52,580 bases of DNA from JAABRU01 sp050180235 (GCA_050180235.1 JBFXEJ010000030.1:1-52580); one strand, 5' to 3'. Shown: positions 6,781 through 16,013, counted from the first letter of the stretch. The notes: a model not told the origin generated them from the sequence alone. Numbers and translations: made by a program.

Positions 6781-9027
6781 TTACGCGGCTGTCCGGATTT
6801 TCTCTTTCAGTTCCCTGATGCGCATATCAGTTCCCTGCCGTGTTTTTTCCAGTTCCAGCAGCATTTCTGCTTTGCGGTCTTTGTCTGTCTGCTTTTCCCC
6901 CGCAGTTTCGCTGATGCGTGACAAATCCGCAGCATAGGTGTCAAACCGGCTGCACAGGCATTCGTACATCTCTTTTGCCACAGCATCCGCGAGTTTGAAA
7001 AAATACTGGAATTTGAGATTTTCCCGGTAATCCTTGAAGGAAAACTGGAGGGAATGCGCGGTTTCCTTTTTCAGACGGGCAACACCGCCCCGGAGAGCCA
7101 TAATTTCCCCCTCATTTTCAGTCACAGTTTTTTTGAACAGTTTTTTGAAAAAACGGACAATCCGGTAAAATCCCAGACGCATGACCGCATCCGCGCGGAT
7201 ACCTGCTGTGTAGTTCACAGATGCAGATGCCTGCACAAAATGTATGCCGGATTTGTGTTTTGCGCTTTCCATGTCCGGAAGCCGGATTTCCTGTACGGAT
7301 TCCCGGATCGGGGCAATGCCAAGAGAATCAAGAGTCCGGTTGTATTCAGACAAAGCATCCCGCACCATGACATCATAAGGCGCGGACAGAGTCATAAAAT
7401 GCTCCTGTATCTTTGACTCCTCCTCCCGTGCAAAACGGATCACTTCCGGATTGACGTTTTCGGCCATGAAGACATCCACAGCCCTGCGGATTTCCTGAAA
7501 AATCATATACATGGCATGATTAAAACCGGATTTTTTCAAATCTGTGACATAATCCGAATAAACAACACTGTACTGATCCAGAAAACTGACAGCATCTGCG
7601 GGAATTCCGTAACGCGAATCAAAAAAACGATCCGTGTCAGTACGGATGGTTTTCTGAATTTTCCGCACCGCTCCATCCAGCGTACTTCGGATCATGCTCC
7701 TGATTTCCGCAGTTCTGTCCTGATGTTTTCCTATGCTTTCAAGCATTTCCCCCACGCCTGAGACATCCCGCATCAGAATATCCCGGTTCAGGGAAATCCG
7801 GTGTTCCAGTCCCGATGATATGACCCCAAGGCGTTCCAGATGGTTTTTCAGCAGCAGGGTATAGCGTTCTCTGCTCAGTTTCTGAGCAATGGCAGTTTCA
7901 AACCGTCTGCTCTCCCTGTTGGAATATTCCGCAAGTCCCAGTTCCCCCTTCCAGTGGGCAAAGCGGAGACGGTCTTTTACATGCAGTTCTTTTTCCTTTT
8001 CTGTGAACAGATTGAAAAGAGCGGATAAAACGTAAACATCAGGATCAGGCCGGAGCAGGGCAATATCCTCTTTTATTTTTGCAGTTACCCGTTCCAGATC
8101 ATTTACATTGTCATGTTCCCCGAAATCAAAATTGATCAGAAAAATGGTATTGTCCATGATGCCCATCCTGCGGATAGACGAGAGAAAGCGTATGTCGGCC
8201 TGACGCAGTCCGGTGCGGCTGCTGATGACATAGACAATCAGGTGCGTGAGAAGCAGATAATCCTGAATCATGACCAGATGCAGGGGGTTGGGGGAATCGC
8301 TCCCCTGACAGTCTGCGATTTCAATATCCGGAGCCATATCTCCGGTGCTGATTTCCAGTTCAATATCCCGCAGCCACACGGCCAGAGAATCGTCTCCGGT
8401 GAATTTTTTGTGTTCTGCAAAAGATTTATCCTTATATTCAACAGTGACAGGTTCTTCGGCAACAATATCCTTTATCTGCTCATAGCCTTTGAGATAGGAA
8501 CTCAGGACCACAGTGTCGGTACTTCGGCTGTCATTGCTGATAAGCAGATCCCTGTTCAGGGAATCCAGCGCGGCTGCCAGTTCGCTGCGGTCTTTTTCTC
8601 TGCGGATGTCAAAAGGATTCTGATCCGTGCGCCAGTCCGGAGAGGGGAAAAAAAGCAGGGATTTTTCCATTTCCGCATTGACTTCTTTCCATGATTTGAA
8701 CCAGAGCGTAGCCCGGAGTGCATCTCCCCGGCGGATACGCGTGACAATGGATGTGACAACACCCGCGCCCCGTTTAAGATAATCATCTTTGAACAGGGAA
8801 TTGACAAAGGTGCTTTTTCCGGATTTGATGGCCCCGACCACGGCCACACGGAGCTGACCTTTTGCAATATCCTGCCGGATATTCTCACACCCTGAAAGCC
8901 AGTTTTCAAAAACCGGATCTCCGGCTCCCACCATATCCAGTGTTTTGGAAACCAGTCTGCCCGTATCCTCAGCAATTTTCAGAAGTTCATCTGTAAAAAC
9001 TGTGTAATTATCCATAATATTTTGCAT
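6781..9027 (-). CDS. Bacterial dynamin-like GTPase
   Basis: The 748-residue protein has a dynamin-family G domain: G1 at 64-73 (VGAIKSGKST), a G2 threonine near 92 (GVVTSIV), G3 as DCQG (239-242) where most relatives have DxPG, and a degenerate G4 (LINFDF, about 297-302) in place of NKxD. About 330 mostly helical residues follow, as in bacterial dynamin-like proteins, with a basic-hydrophobic patch near FYRIVRFFKKLFKK that could touch membrane, and a C-terminal coiled coil. Such proteins bind GTP and remodel or tether membranes, and some act in phage defence or toxin secretion. There are two possible starts: ATG 9027, with GAGG only two bases upstream, and an in-frame ATG four codons later. 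It is first in the operon with the GAF and sigma-54 activator genes. The single-GTPase arrangement differs from the usual paired BDLP genes. Confidence 0.82.
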   Translation of the reverse strand: MQNIMDNYTVFTDELLKIAEDTGRLVSKTLDMVGAGDPVFENWLSGCENIRQDIAKGQLRVAVVGAIKSGKSTFVNSLFKDDYLKRGAGVVTSIVTRIRRGDALRATLWFKSWKEVNAEMEKSLLFFPSPDWRTDQNPFDIRREKDRSELAAALDSLNRDLLISNDSRSTDTVVLSSYLKGYEQIKDIVAEEPVTVEYKDKSFAEHKKFTGDDSLAVWLRDIELEISTGDMAPDIEIADCQGSDSPNPLHLVMIQDYLLLTHLIVYVISSRTGLRQADIRFLSSIRRMGIMDNTIFLINFDFGEHDNVNDLERVTAKIKEDIALLRPDPDVYVLSALFNLFTEKEKELHVKDRLRFAHWKGELGLAEYSNRESRRFETAIAQKLSRERYTLLLKNHLERLGVISSGLEHRISLNRDILMRDVSGVGEMLESIGKHQDRTAEIRSMIRSTLDGAVRKIQKTIRTDTDRFFDSRYGIPADAVSFLDQYSVVYSDYVTDLKKSGFNHAMYMIFQEIRRAVDVFMAENVNPEVIRFAREEESKIQEHFMTLSAPYDVMVRDALSEYNRTLDSLGIAPIRESVQEIRLPDMESAKHKSGIHFVQASASVNYTAGIRADAVMRLGFYRIVRFFKKLFKKTVTENEGEIMALRGGVARLKKETAHSLQFSFKDYRENLKFQYFFKLADAVAKEMYECLCSRFDTYAADLSRISETAGEKQTDKDRKAEMLLELEKTRQGTDMRIRELKEKIRTAA

Positions 9028-9077
9028 TTCCTCAGCATATTTTTTTCAACAGAATGTTTCAGGCGCTTAAACCTGCT

Positions 9078-9106
9078 ATATTATCAGGTGAAAGGCAATC
9101 TGTAAA
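9078..9106 (-). promoter_or_regulatory. Sigma-70-type promoter of the dynamin operon
   Basis: On the minus strand TTTACA (9106-9101) and TAATAT (9083-9078) are separated by exactly 17 bp. The predicted transcript starts near 9071, about 44 nt before ATG 9027. No sigma-54 motif was found in the same region, so the operon's own activator probably acts on other promoters. Confidence 0.45.
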
Positions 9107-9293
9107 AGGTTAATTCTCCGATCATAATATTTGTTCTTCACGGAGGCAGGGGAATTTGAGAAAAAATGATCAAAATTCCATGACAGCCTGATTAACGGTG
9201 TGATGTTCTGCCTGAAAATATCATGAACAATCACCCTGCGCAAAAACGCCATACCGGGTTTCTCCGGTATAGCGGGTGAGCAATATCATTTAT

Positions 9294-9405
9294 TTATAGT
9301 ATGTTCCTCAACTTTTGTCCTCTGTGCAAAAAACCGCTCCGCTTAATTTTTGCACTCCTCCATCGGGTTTTGCAGAGGACAATAGTTGGTAAAAGAACTG
9401 TAATT
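9294..9405. mobile_element. MITE family B, copy 1
   Basis: The element is about 112 bp with inverted ends containing TATAGT and AACTTTTGTCCTCT. It is nearly identical to 31569-31680 in the opposite orientation. The interior carries CAAAA..CCGCTCCGCTTAATTTTTG and no frame. The rest of the 9028-9427 gap holds only the dynamin promoter and a weak GGTATGG-like palindrome near 9250-9270. Confidence 0.75.
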
Positions 9406-9427
9406 TGTATTCCCAAGTTGCACCCAC

Positions 9428-11977
9428 TCACGACCAGGTAATAAGTCCGGGACTGAATTTGCTGAAATCATCCCCGCGGGGCGTAACCCTCACGGTAAAC
9501 CCGTAGCGCCCCGAAAGTTTGCAGGGCACGTTACAGCGGTAGAGATAATCTCCGTTTCCGCGATCTTCTTCAACTCTCATGGGAACCGTGCCTATGGCAT
9601 TAAGGGAATCCACAGACCGCATGTGGCCGTAGTAAAGCTCAGCATCCAGTTCCTGCGGCCGGAGTTCTCCGGTATGAATCAGCACGGATACGGTAAAACA
9701 GTCTCCCACCCGGTAAGGGCCTCTGATTTCCTGCACCGGCAGGGCAATGCGTATATTCTTCCAGTGTTTTTCAAACCGCTCTTTCTGCAAAACAAGTTCC
9801 CGTGCCTCACGGGCATTGTTTCCGGTGAGTTTCTGAAAACGATCCGCTATGGGCAGATAAAAACGCTTTTCATATTCGCCCACCATCCGAAGGCTGCAGA
9901 ATTCTTCCATAGCCATTTTCATGGAAGCCTTCATCATTTTAATCCACCTGGTGGGTATTTCACCGCTTTTATCCTCATAAAACCAGGGAATCACCTCATT
10001 TTCCAGAACATTGTAAAGTGCCTGGCTTTCAATGGAATCCTGATACGCATGATCTTCGTATTCTTCACCATTGCCGATCTTCCATCCTCTATCCGGAGAG
10101 TAGCCCTCACACCACCATCCGTCCATGATACTCACATTGAGCACACCGTTGGCTGCGGCCTTCATTCCGGAAGTGCCGCAGGCCTCATGGGGACGGCGGG
10201 GAGTGTTGAGCCATATATCCGCGCCCTGCACCATATGCCGGGCCAGGCACATGTCATAGTCTTCCACAAACACAATCCTGTTACGGAAACGGGGCTCGCG
10301 GATAAAATGTATGAGCTTTTGAATCAGTTCCTTTCCCTGCTCGTCTCTGGGATGGGCCTTGCCCGCAAAGATGAACTGGACAGGGCGTGTTTCACTGCTG
10401 ATTAGCGCTGCCAGACGATCCGGATCTTTTAACAGCAGATGAGCCCGCTTGTATGTGGCAAAACGTCTGGCAAATGCTATGGTCAGAATATCCTGATCCA
10501 AAACCGACTCAATGCCGGAAACAACAGCCCTGGGTGCATTCCGCTGTTCATACTGGCGGATCATCATTTTGCGTACATAGCGGATGAGATGTGTTCTGCT
10601 CATTTCATGAGCGCGCCAGAGTTCCTCATCATAAATTTCATCAATGCGGACAATGTTCTCGGGTTTCCGGGAACTCATATACCATTCCGGCCCCAGATGC
10701 CGCTCAAACAACTGGGCGATCTCAGGTGATATCCATGTGGAAACATGAATGCCGTTGGTGACATGGGATATGGGTATCTCGTTCTCAGGCAGACCGGGCC
10801 AGAGATGCGCCCACATCTTCCGGGCAGTTCCGCCGTGAAGGCGGCTGACACCGTTGCAGTATTCAGACATGCGGATGCCCAGTGCAAACATTGAAAACAT
10901 CTGCTCTGAACCGTGTCCGTCAGCCAGTCCCCAGGAAAGTATATTCTGAACATCTGTGCCAAAACGTTCCGCAAAGGGAATGAGATAGGGTTTCACAAGT
11001 TCTGCGGGAAAGGCGTCATGCCCGGCTGCAACCGGTGTATGTGTGGTGAATACGGTAATCCTGGGAATGATTTCCAGCCCTGTACGCAGATCCAGTTTGT
11101 ACCGGGACATGAGATTGGAAAGATGTTCCAGCGCGGAAAAAGCGCAGTGGCCTTCATTCATATGGCAGACTTTGGGGAAAATATCCATTGCCGCCAGCGC
11201 GCGCATACCCCCAATCCCCAGAAGAATCTCCTGTGCCAGCCGGATTTTCGGTTCCGCGACATACAGCCTGGCCGTAATTTCCCGGATTTCAGGCAGATTT
11301 TCCGGCAGATTGGTATCCAGAAGAAAAAGGGGAATACGGCCTACGTTTATCCGCCATACCATTGCACGGATTTCTCCGTCAGGGCCGCTTACGGAAATGC
11401 TGATTTCATTTCCCTGCGCGTCCCTGACACGCTCCAGCGGAAGATGGTAAATTTCGCTTTCCGGGTATTTCTCCTGCTGCCATCCGTCCTGACTGAGCAG
11501 TTGGCGGAAATATCCGTAGCGGTAAAGCAGACCAATCCCCACCAGAGGAAGGGACATATTGGATGCCGCCTTGAGATGATCCCCGGCCAGGATGCCCAGA
11601 CCGCCCGCAAACATGCGGATGCTCTCATGAAGGCCGAATTCCATGGAAAAATAGGCAATGGCATTCTGCTGCCCGTAGGGTGTCTGAGACCAGTCCACTG
11701 AATAGGCCACCCGTTTTTCAAAACGTTCTTTGACCACATTCAGATGGGCCAGGAAACTGTCGTCTGCTGCCAGATCCTCCAGCCGTTTCTGGGAAATATT
11801 TGCCAGCATGACAATGGGGTTTCTGCCGGAATCCTCCCAAAGACGGGGATCAATGCGCCTGAACAGTTCAATGGCCTGGGGTTTCCAGCACCACCAAAGA
11901 TTCCGGGAAAGAATCTCCAGAAAAGAAAGGGGTTTGGGAATACTTGGGTAAACCTGATATGTCAGAATCCTATTCAT
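9428..11977 (-). CDS. glgP: Alpha-glucan (glycogen/maltodextrin) phosphorylase
   Basis: The 849-residue product belongs to the short, DUF3417-bearing type of GT35 phosphorylase. It phosphorolyses alpha-1,4-glucan ends to glucose-1-phosphate with pyridoxal phosphate. The N-terminus (SFLEILSRNLWWCW) is the DUF3417 segment. The body shows AYFSMEFGLHES, GGLGILAGDHLKAAS, VCHMNEGHCAF and FTTHTPVAAGHD. The PLP-binding lysine lies in CGTSGMKAAANGVLN, followed by DGWWCEGY. Length is normal for this subfamily. The ribosome site is CAGGAGGTG upstream of ATG 11977. The gene is monocistronic, with a sigma-54-like promoter just upstream, which is unusual for a storage-carbon enzyme and suggests control by nitrogen, stress or development-like signals. 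Confidence 0.93.
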   Translation of the reverse strand: MNRILTYQVYPSIPKPLSFLEILSRNLWWCWKPQAIELFRRIDPRLWEDSGRNPIVMLANISQKRLEDLAADDSFLAHLNVVKERFEKRVAYSVDWSQTPYGQQNAIAYFSMEFGLHESIRMFAGGLGILAGDHLKAASNMSLPLVGIGLLYRYGYFRQLLSQDGWQQEKYPESEIYHLPLERVRDAQGNEISISVSGPDGEIRAMVWRINVGRIPLFLLDTNLPENLPEIREITARLYVAEPKIRLAQEILLGIGGMRALAAMDIFPKVCHMNEGHCAFSALEHLSNLMSRYKLDLRTGLEIIPRITVFTTHTPVAAGHDAFPAELVKPYLIPFAERFGTDVQNILSWGLADGHGSEQMFSMFALGIRMSEYCNGVSRLHGGTARKMWAHLWPGLPENEIPISHVTNGIHVSTWISPEIAQLFERHLGPEWYMSSRKPENIVRIDEIYDEELWRAHEMSRTHLIRYVRKMMIRQYEQRNAPRAVVSGIESVLDQDILTIAFARRFATYKRAHLLLKDPDRLAALISSETRPVQFIFAGKAHPRDEQGKELIQKLIHFIREPRFRNRIVFVEDYDMCLARHMVQGADIWLNTPRRPHEACGTSGMKAAANGVLNVSIMDGWWCEGYSPDRGWKIGNGEEYEDHAYQDSIESQALYNVLENEVIPWFYEDKSGEIPTRWIKMMKASMKMAMEEFCSLRMVGEYEKRFYLPIADRFQKLTGNNAREARELVLQKERFEKHWKNIRIALPVQEIRGPYRVGDCFTVSVLIHTGELRPQELDAELYYGHMRSVDSLNAIGTVPMRVEEDRGNGDYLYRCNVPCKLSGRYGFTVRVTPRGDDFSKFSPGLITWS

Positions 11978-12024
11978 GAAAGCACCTCCTGTGTAAAGTT
12001 ATCTGCATATAATCCTTTCGCAAT

Positions 12025-12041
12025 ACGCAAGAGATGTGCCG
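12025..12041 (-). promoter_or_regulatory. Sigma-54 (-24/-12) promoter for glgP
   Basis: Read on the minus strand the site is CGGCAC-ATCTC-TTGCGT, with the invariant GG and GC exactly ten bases apart. It lies about 50 bp before ATG 11977, giving a leader of roughly 38 nt. One mismatch (C for the first T) separates it from the -24 consensus. A TATAAT-like hexamer also lies downstream, so a second sigma-70 start cannot be excluded. Confidence 0.5.
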
Positions 12042-12264
12042 GAAAAAAAAGAAAGTGGGATTCTGATTAATTATTTGGCAATATTGAAATTTAAGTTTCA
12101 GAACGGAAAATATCCGCTCAGGATTCAGACGGTATTCTGTCTGTTTTTTTTACACAGTGTAAATAATCCTGGAAAAGGGGGGCAAAATATCCCGCAGATA
12201 CAAAGTGAAGTTCCGGACTGAAAGCCGGGTAGTGGCTGCGAAATCCCAAACTTTAGGTTCAGGA
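12042..12264. other. Gene-free spacer between pyrG and the glgP promoter
   Basis: No gene is seen. A short copy of the family E repeat (CCCAAACTTTAGGTTCAGGA) lies at about 12245-12264 and continues into the hairpin that follows. Related sequence occurs at 33205-33284 and near 44815-44880. Confidence 0.5.
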
Positions 12265-12293
12265 CTCCTCTGCCTGACTTAATGGCAGAGGAG
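12265..12293 (-). terminator. Strong hairpin downstream of pyrG
   Basis: A perfect 10-bp stem (CTCCTCTGCC / GGCAGAGGAG) with a 9-nt loop lies 22 nt beyond the pyrG stop. There is no U-run after it on the minus strand, so it may be a transcript-stabilising or factor-dependent end rather than a classic intrinsic terminator. It overlaps a dispersed repeat. Confidence 0.4.
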
Positions 12294-12314
12294 GCAGCCC
12301 GGAGGATTTCATTC

Positions 12315-13961
12315 TCATTTTTTATGCGGGGAGTATTCCAGGGCGGCTTTGATGAAAGCCGCAAACAGGGGATGGGGTTTCATGGGGCGGGATTTGAATT
12401 CAGGGTGAAACTGGCAGCCCAGAAACCAGGGATGATCTTTTATTTCCATAATTTCAGCCAACTGACCATCCGGAGATGTGCCGCTGATGACCATGCCGCA
12501 TTCTTCGAGTTTTTCCCTGTACGCGTTGTTGAACTCATAGCGGTGACGATGCCGTTCAGAGATTTTATCCTCCTGATAGGCCGAATATGCCAGAGTATCC
12601 TTTGCCAGGCAGCAGGAATAGGCTCCCAGCCTCATGGTTCCGCCTTTTTCCGAATTCAGGTCACGGGTCTGTATGGTCTGGGTCTGTTCATCAAACCATT
12701 CTTTCATAAGATAAATGACAGGATGGGGAGTGGTCAGATCAAATTCCTGACCGTGCGCATCTGCAAGCCCGGCCACATTCCGGGCAAATTCGATAACTGC
12801 AATGTGCATTCCCAGACAGATGCCGAAATAGGGAATTTTCTTTTCCCTTGCATAGCCGGCCGCGCAGATTTTTCCCTCAATGCCCCTTGATCCAAATCCG
12901 CCCGGAACCAGTATGCCATCAGCATTTTTCAGTTTTTCCGAACAGTTGTCATGAGTAATGGTTTCTGAATCCACAAATTCGAGCTTTACTTTGGCACGGT
13001 GGGCCACGCCGCCGTGATAAAGAGCTTCGTTGAGACTTTTGTAGGATTCTGTCAGATCCACATATTTTCCAACAATGGCGATGGTTACGGAATGTTCCGG
13101 AGATTTGTACTGCCGGACAAAATTTTCCCATGCATCCAGCCGGGGTGCACGGGTCCAGATATGCAGTTTTTCCACAATCCGGTCATCCAGCCCCTCTTTG
13201 TGAAAGCCCAGGGGAACTTCATAAATGCAGTCCACATCTTTGGCAGTGATAACCGAATTTTTGTCCACATCACAAAACAGGGCTATCTTGGATTTGATGT
13301 CATCGGAAAGGGGGAGCACTGTCCTGCAAAGAAGAATATCAGGCTGAATGCCGATACTCCGGAGTTCTTTGACACTATGCTGGGTGGGTTTGGTTTTAAC
13401 CTCGCCGGCAGTCGCTATATAAGGAACCAGCGTGAGATGGATGTACAGGACATTTTCCTTTCCTGCATCAGCCCGGAACTGGCGTATGGCCTCCAGAAAT
13501 GGAAGGCTTTCAATATCACCGATGGTTCCGCCGATTTCCACAATCACAATATCCGCTCCGTTGGATACGAGACGGATGCTGTTTTTGATCTCATCCGTGA
13601 TATGGGGAATTACCTGCACGGTTCCGCCCAGATAATCCCCTCTCCGCTCTTTGGTAATGACCGAATGGTAAATTCTGCCGCTGGTGAAATTATTTTTCCG
13701 GCTCATGACCGCGTTTGTGAACCGCTCGTAATGTCCCAGATCCAGATCGGTTTCCGCTCCGTCATCTGTGACAAAAACCTCACCGTGCTGAAAAGGGTTC
13801 ATGGTGCCGGGATCCACATTGATATAGGGATCCAGTTTCTGAATGGTCACGCTGAGTCCCCGGGTTTCCAGAAGCGCACCGATGGATGCCGAAGCCAGCC
13901 CTTTGCCCAGAGAGGACAGCACTCCTCCGGTGACAAAAATATATTTTGAATTGGAAGCCAT
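12315..13961 (-). CDS. pyrG: CTP synthase
   Basis: The 548-residue enzyme converts UTP to CTP using ATP and glutamine. The N-terminal synthetase domain opens with KYIFVTGGVLSSLGKG, a P-loop-like nucleotide site, and contains YINVDPGTMNPFQHGEVFVT and EIGGTIGDIESLPF. The C-terminal class I amidotransferase domain has the nucleophile elbow FGICLGMHIAV and the catalytic His-Glu in CQFHPEFKSRP. Length matches the family (about 535-550). ATG 13961 follows a GGGG-type ribosome site. It lies downstream of eno on the same strand with a 450-bp gap, so it is probably transcribed separately. Confidence 0.97.
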   Translation of the reverse strand: MASNSKYIFVTGGVLSSLGKGLASASIGALLETRGLSVTIQKLDPYINVDPGTMNPFQHGEVFVTDDGAETDLDLGHYERFTNAVMSRKNNFTSGRIYHSVITKERRGDYLGGTVQVIPHITDEIKNSIRLVSNGADIVIVEIGGTIGDIESLPFLEAIRQFRADAGKENVLYIHLTLVPYIATAGEVKTKPTQHSVKELRSIGIQPDILLCRTVLPLSDDIKSKIALFCDVDKNSVITAKDVDCIYEVPLGFHKEGLDDRIVEKLHIWTRAPRLDAWENFVRQYKSPEHSVTIAIVGKYVDLTESYKSLNEALYHGGVAHRAKVKLEFVDSETITHDNCSEKLKNADGILVPGGFGSRGIEGKICAAGYAREKKIPYFGICLGMHIAVIEFARNVAGLADAHGQEFDLTTPHPVIYLMKEWFDEQTQTIQTRDLNSEKGGTMRLGAYSCCLAKDTLAYSAYQEDKISERHRHRYEFNNAYREKLEECGMVISGTSPDGQLAEIMEIKDHPWFLGCQFHPEFKSRPMKPHPLFAAFIKAALEYSPHKK

Positions 13962-14412
13962 TGATTTCCCCGTTACAAAACAGAATCCGGGTTCCGAGGA
14001 GGGCCCGAATTCCGGTTAATTCATATTTTGGCAGCAGGGCTGTCAGGTTCTTTAAAAAATCCCATCCTGAGGGGGGCAGAGGGTGTGCAAAATTCCCGAC
14101 TGAAACACACCCCTTTAAATACTCAGCCGAAATTTTTCAGGTATTCAAACAACCTGATTTTTCGGAAAAATCCGGTTTTTCTGAAAACCCTGCACCCGAA
14201 AATTTATGCTGACTTACTTATCCCCTGCCAGGAGGGGAATGAGAACTTAACAGCCCTGATATTTTGGCAATGGGTCACACCGGCTGATTCTTTTAATCTG
14301 AATTTTGCACAGAAAAGAACTGTGCAACTCTGCGGAAAACTCTGCGGTTAAAAAATATCTGTCAGGCGATTTGACCCTCTGTCCATATTTTCAGTGCTGC
14401 TGCATACAGCGA
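13962..14412. other. Gene-free spacer between eno and pyrG with several hairpins
   Basis: No gene is convincing. The visible structures are GGGTGTG/CACACCC arms near 14086-14115, the palindrome GATTTTTCGGAAAAATC near 14157-14173, and a TGCACAG/CTGTGCA hairpin at 14306-14326 about 90 bp beyond the eno stop. None has a clear U-run. They look like decayed dispersed repeats; one may end the eno transcript. Confidence 0.45.
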
Positions 14413-15708
14413 TCAGTCTGTCTCTTCCCCTTCATCAAACACAAAAACACTCTCGGAAAACATGGCTGAATTTCCCAGTTCCTCTTCAATGCGCATCAGC
14501 TGGTTATACTTGGCAATGCGATCTGTGCGGGAAAGTGAGCCGGTTTTGATCTGGCCCGCGCTCATGCCCACAGCCAGATCCGCAATAAAGGTGTCTTCAG
14601 TCTCGCCGGAACGGTGGGAAATGACAGTTGTGTATCCGGCTTCTTTGGCCATGCTGATGGTTTCCAGGGTTTCCGATACCGTGCCGATCTGGTTGAGTTT
14701 GATCAGGATGGAATTGGCTATGCCGTTTTCAATGCCTTCCGCGAATATCTGGGGATTGGTGACAAAAATATCGTCACCAACCAGTTGAACCCCGATGCCC
14801 AGTTTTTCTGTCATCTCGTCCCATCCCTCCCAGTCATCCTCGGCCAGCCCGTCCTCAATGGAGAGAATGGGGTATTTGGCAACCAGTTCTCCGTAATAGT
14901 CAATCATTTCCGAAGCTGTGAGAATCCTGTTTTCCGAAGCCAGCACATAGCTGCCGTCTTTGCGGAATTCGCTTGCAGCCGCATCCAGTCCCAGCCCGAT
15001 ATCCTGTCCCGGAACATAGCCCGCGGCCTCAATGGCACTCATAATCAGTTGGATAGCCGCTTCGTTGGATTCCAGATTCGGGGCAAACCCGCCTTCATCG
15101 CCCACAGCCGTGTTCAGACCTTTGCCTTTGAGGATTTTTTTCAGAGCATGAAAGGTTTCCGCACCCATGCGCACAGCCTGGGCAAAGGATTCGGCTCCGA
15201 AAGGAATGATCATAAATTCCTGTATGGACAGATTATTGGCGGCATGGGCCCCGCCATTGATCACATTCATCATGGGAATGGGCAGATAACGGGCATTGAT
15301 TCCGCCCAGATATTTGTACAGGGGCATGCCATATGCCTGAGCCGCTGCCCTGGCCGCTGCCATGGAAACACCCAGTATGGCGTTGGCTCCGAGTTTTGAT
15401 TTGTTTTCTGTTCCATCCAGTTCGATCATGTGCAGATCCAGCCCGAACTGATCAGCCGCGTCCATTCCGTGAATGGAGGGAGCGATCACGCTGAGCACAT
15501 TTTTCACAGCCTGGATCACTCCTTTTCCCCCATAACGGCTGTCCTCTGTATCCCGAAGTTCCAAAGCCTCCCTCTGGCCTGTGGAAGCTCCGGAAGGAAC
15601 AATGGCCCGTCCCAGCGCACCGCAGGCCAGTTGGATATCCACTTCCACAGTGGGGTTTCCCCGTGAATCCAGCACTTCCCTTGCCTTTACATCAATAATT
15701 TCGGTCAT
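14413..15708 (-). CDS. eno: Enolase
   Basis: The 431-residue enzyme interconverts 2-phosphoglycerate and phosphoenolpyruvate. Family motifs are complete: AREVLDSRGNPTVEVD at the start, GASTGQREALELRD, NQIGTVSETLE with the catalytic lysine region in LIKLNQIG, and SHRSGETEDTFIADLAVG, the enolase signature. Metal-binding acidic residues are in GLGLDAAASEF, LSIEDGLAEDDW and LVGDDIFVTNP. Length is normal. ATG 15708 follows AAAAGGAG. A clear sigma-70 promoter lies upstream. Confidence 0.97.
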   Translation of the reverse strand: MTEIIDVKAREVLDSRGNPTVEVDIQLACGALGRAIVPSGASTGQREALELRDTEDSRYGGKGVIQAVKNVLSVIAPSIHGMDAADQFGLDLHMIELDGTENKSKLGANAILGVSMAAARAAAQAYGMPLYKYLGGINARYLPIPMMNVINGGAHAANNLSIQEFMIIPFGAESFAQAVRMGAETFHALKKILKGKGLNTAVGDEGGFAPNLESNEAAIQLIMSAIEAAGYVPGQDIGLGLDAAASEFRKDGSYVLASENRILTASEMIDYYGELVAKYPILSIEDGLAEDDWEGWDEMTEKLGIGVQLVGDDIFVTNPQIFAEGIENGIANSILIKLNQIGTVSETLETISMAKEAGYTTVISHRSGETEDTFIADLAVGMSAGQIKTGSLSRTDRIAKYNQLMRIEEELGNSAMFSESVFVFDEGEETD

Positions 15709-15825
15709 TTTTGTCTCCTTTTATGTATATTTCCGATTTTAAAAACAATACAGCCATTATGCCTGAAACTGCCCGCTGAAGGGGGGCATAAAAACAGATC
15801 ATAAACTTGATTTAAAAAAAAAGAA

Positions 15826-15854
15826 ATGTTACTCTCCCTGACTGTTGATGTCAA
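15826..15854 (-). promoter_or_regulatory. Sigma-70 promoter of eno
   Basis: On the minus strand a perfect -35 TTGACA (15854-15849) and a TAACAT -10 (15831-15826) are 17 bp apart. The predicted start near 15819 leaves a leader of about 110 nt before ATG 15708. The leader contains an A-rich tract but no riboswitch that I recognise. Confidence 0.55.
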
Positions 15855-16013
15855 GATGCGGATCAATATCCGGACATTCGGCCCGGACTTTTGGAAAAAT
15901 TTTTTCATGGTATGATTAGGCACGGGAGACCGTCTCCTTCCGCACCCTGAAAATCTTTTTATGAAAGTCAGTACTTCCGAATAGTTGCAACTTTGTCAAA
16001 CCGAGGTAAAAAA

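Noticed and set aside
9063..9110. Sigma-54 promoter for the dynamin operon
   Set aside because: No GG-N10-GC pair exists on the minus strand in the upstream region; a 17-bp-spaced sigma-70 pair explains it better.
12282..12890. Long frames opposite pyrG, eno, glgP and the GTPase
   Set aside because: They are antisense to well-supported enzymes whose codon structure explains the open frames; none has family motifs or ribosome sites.
15705..15923. Minus-strand 72-codon frame upstream of eno
   Set aside because: It covers the eno promoter and leader, has no plausible protein features and overlaps the eno start.
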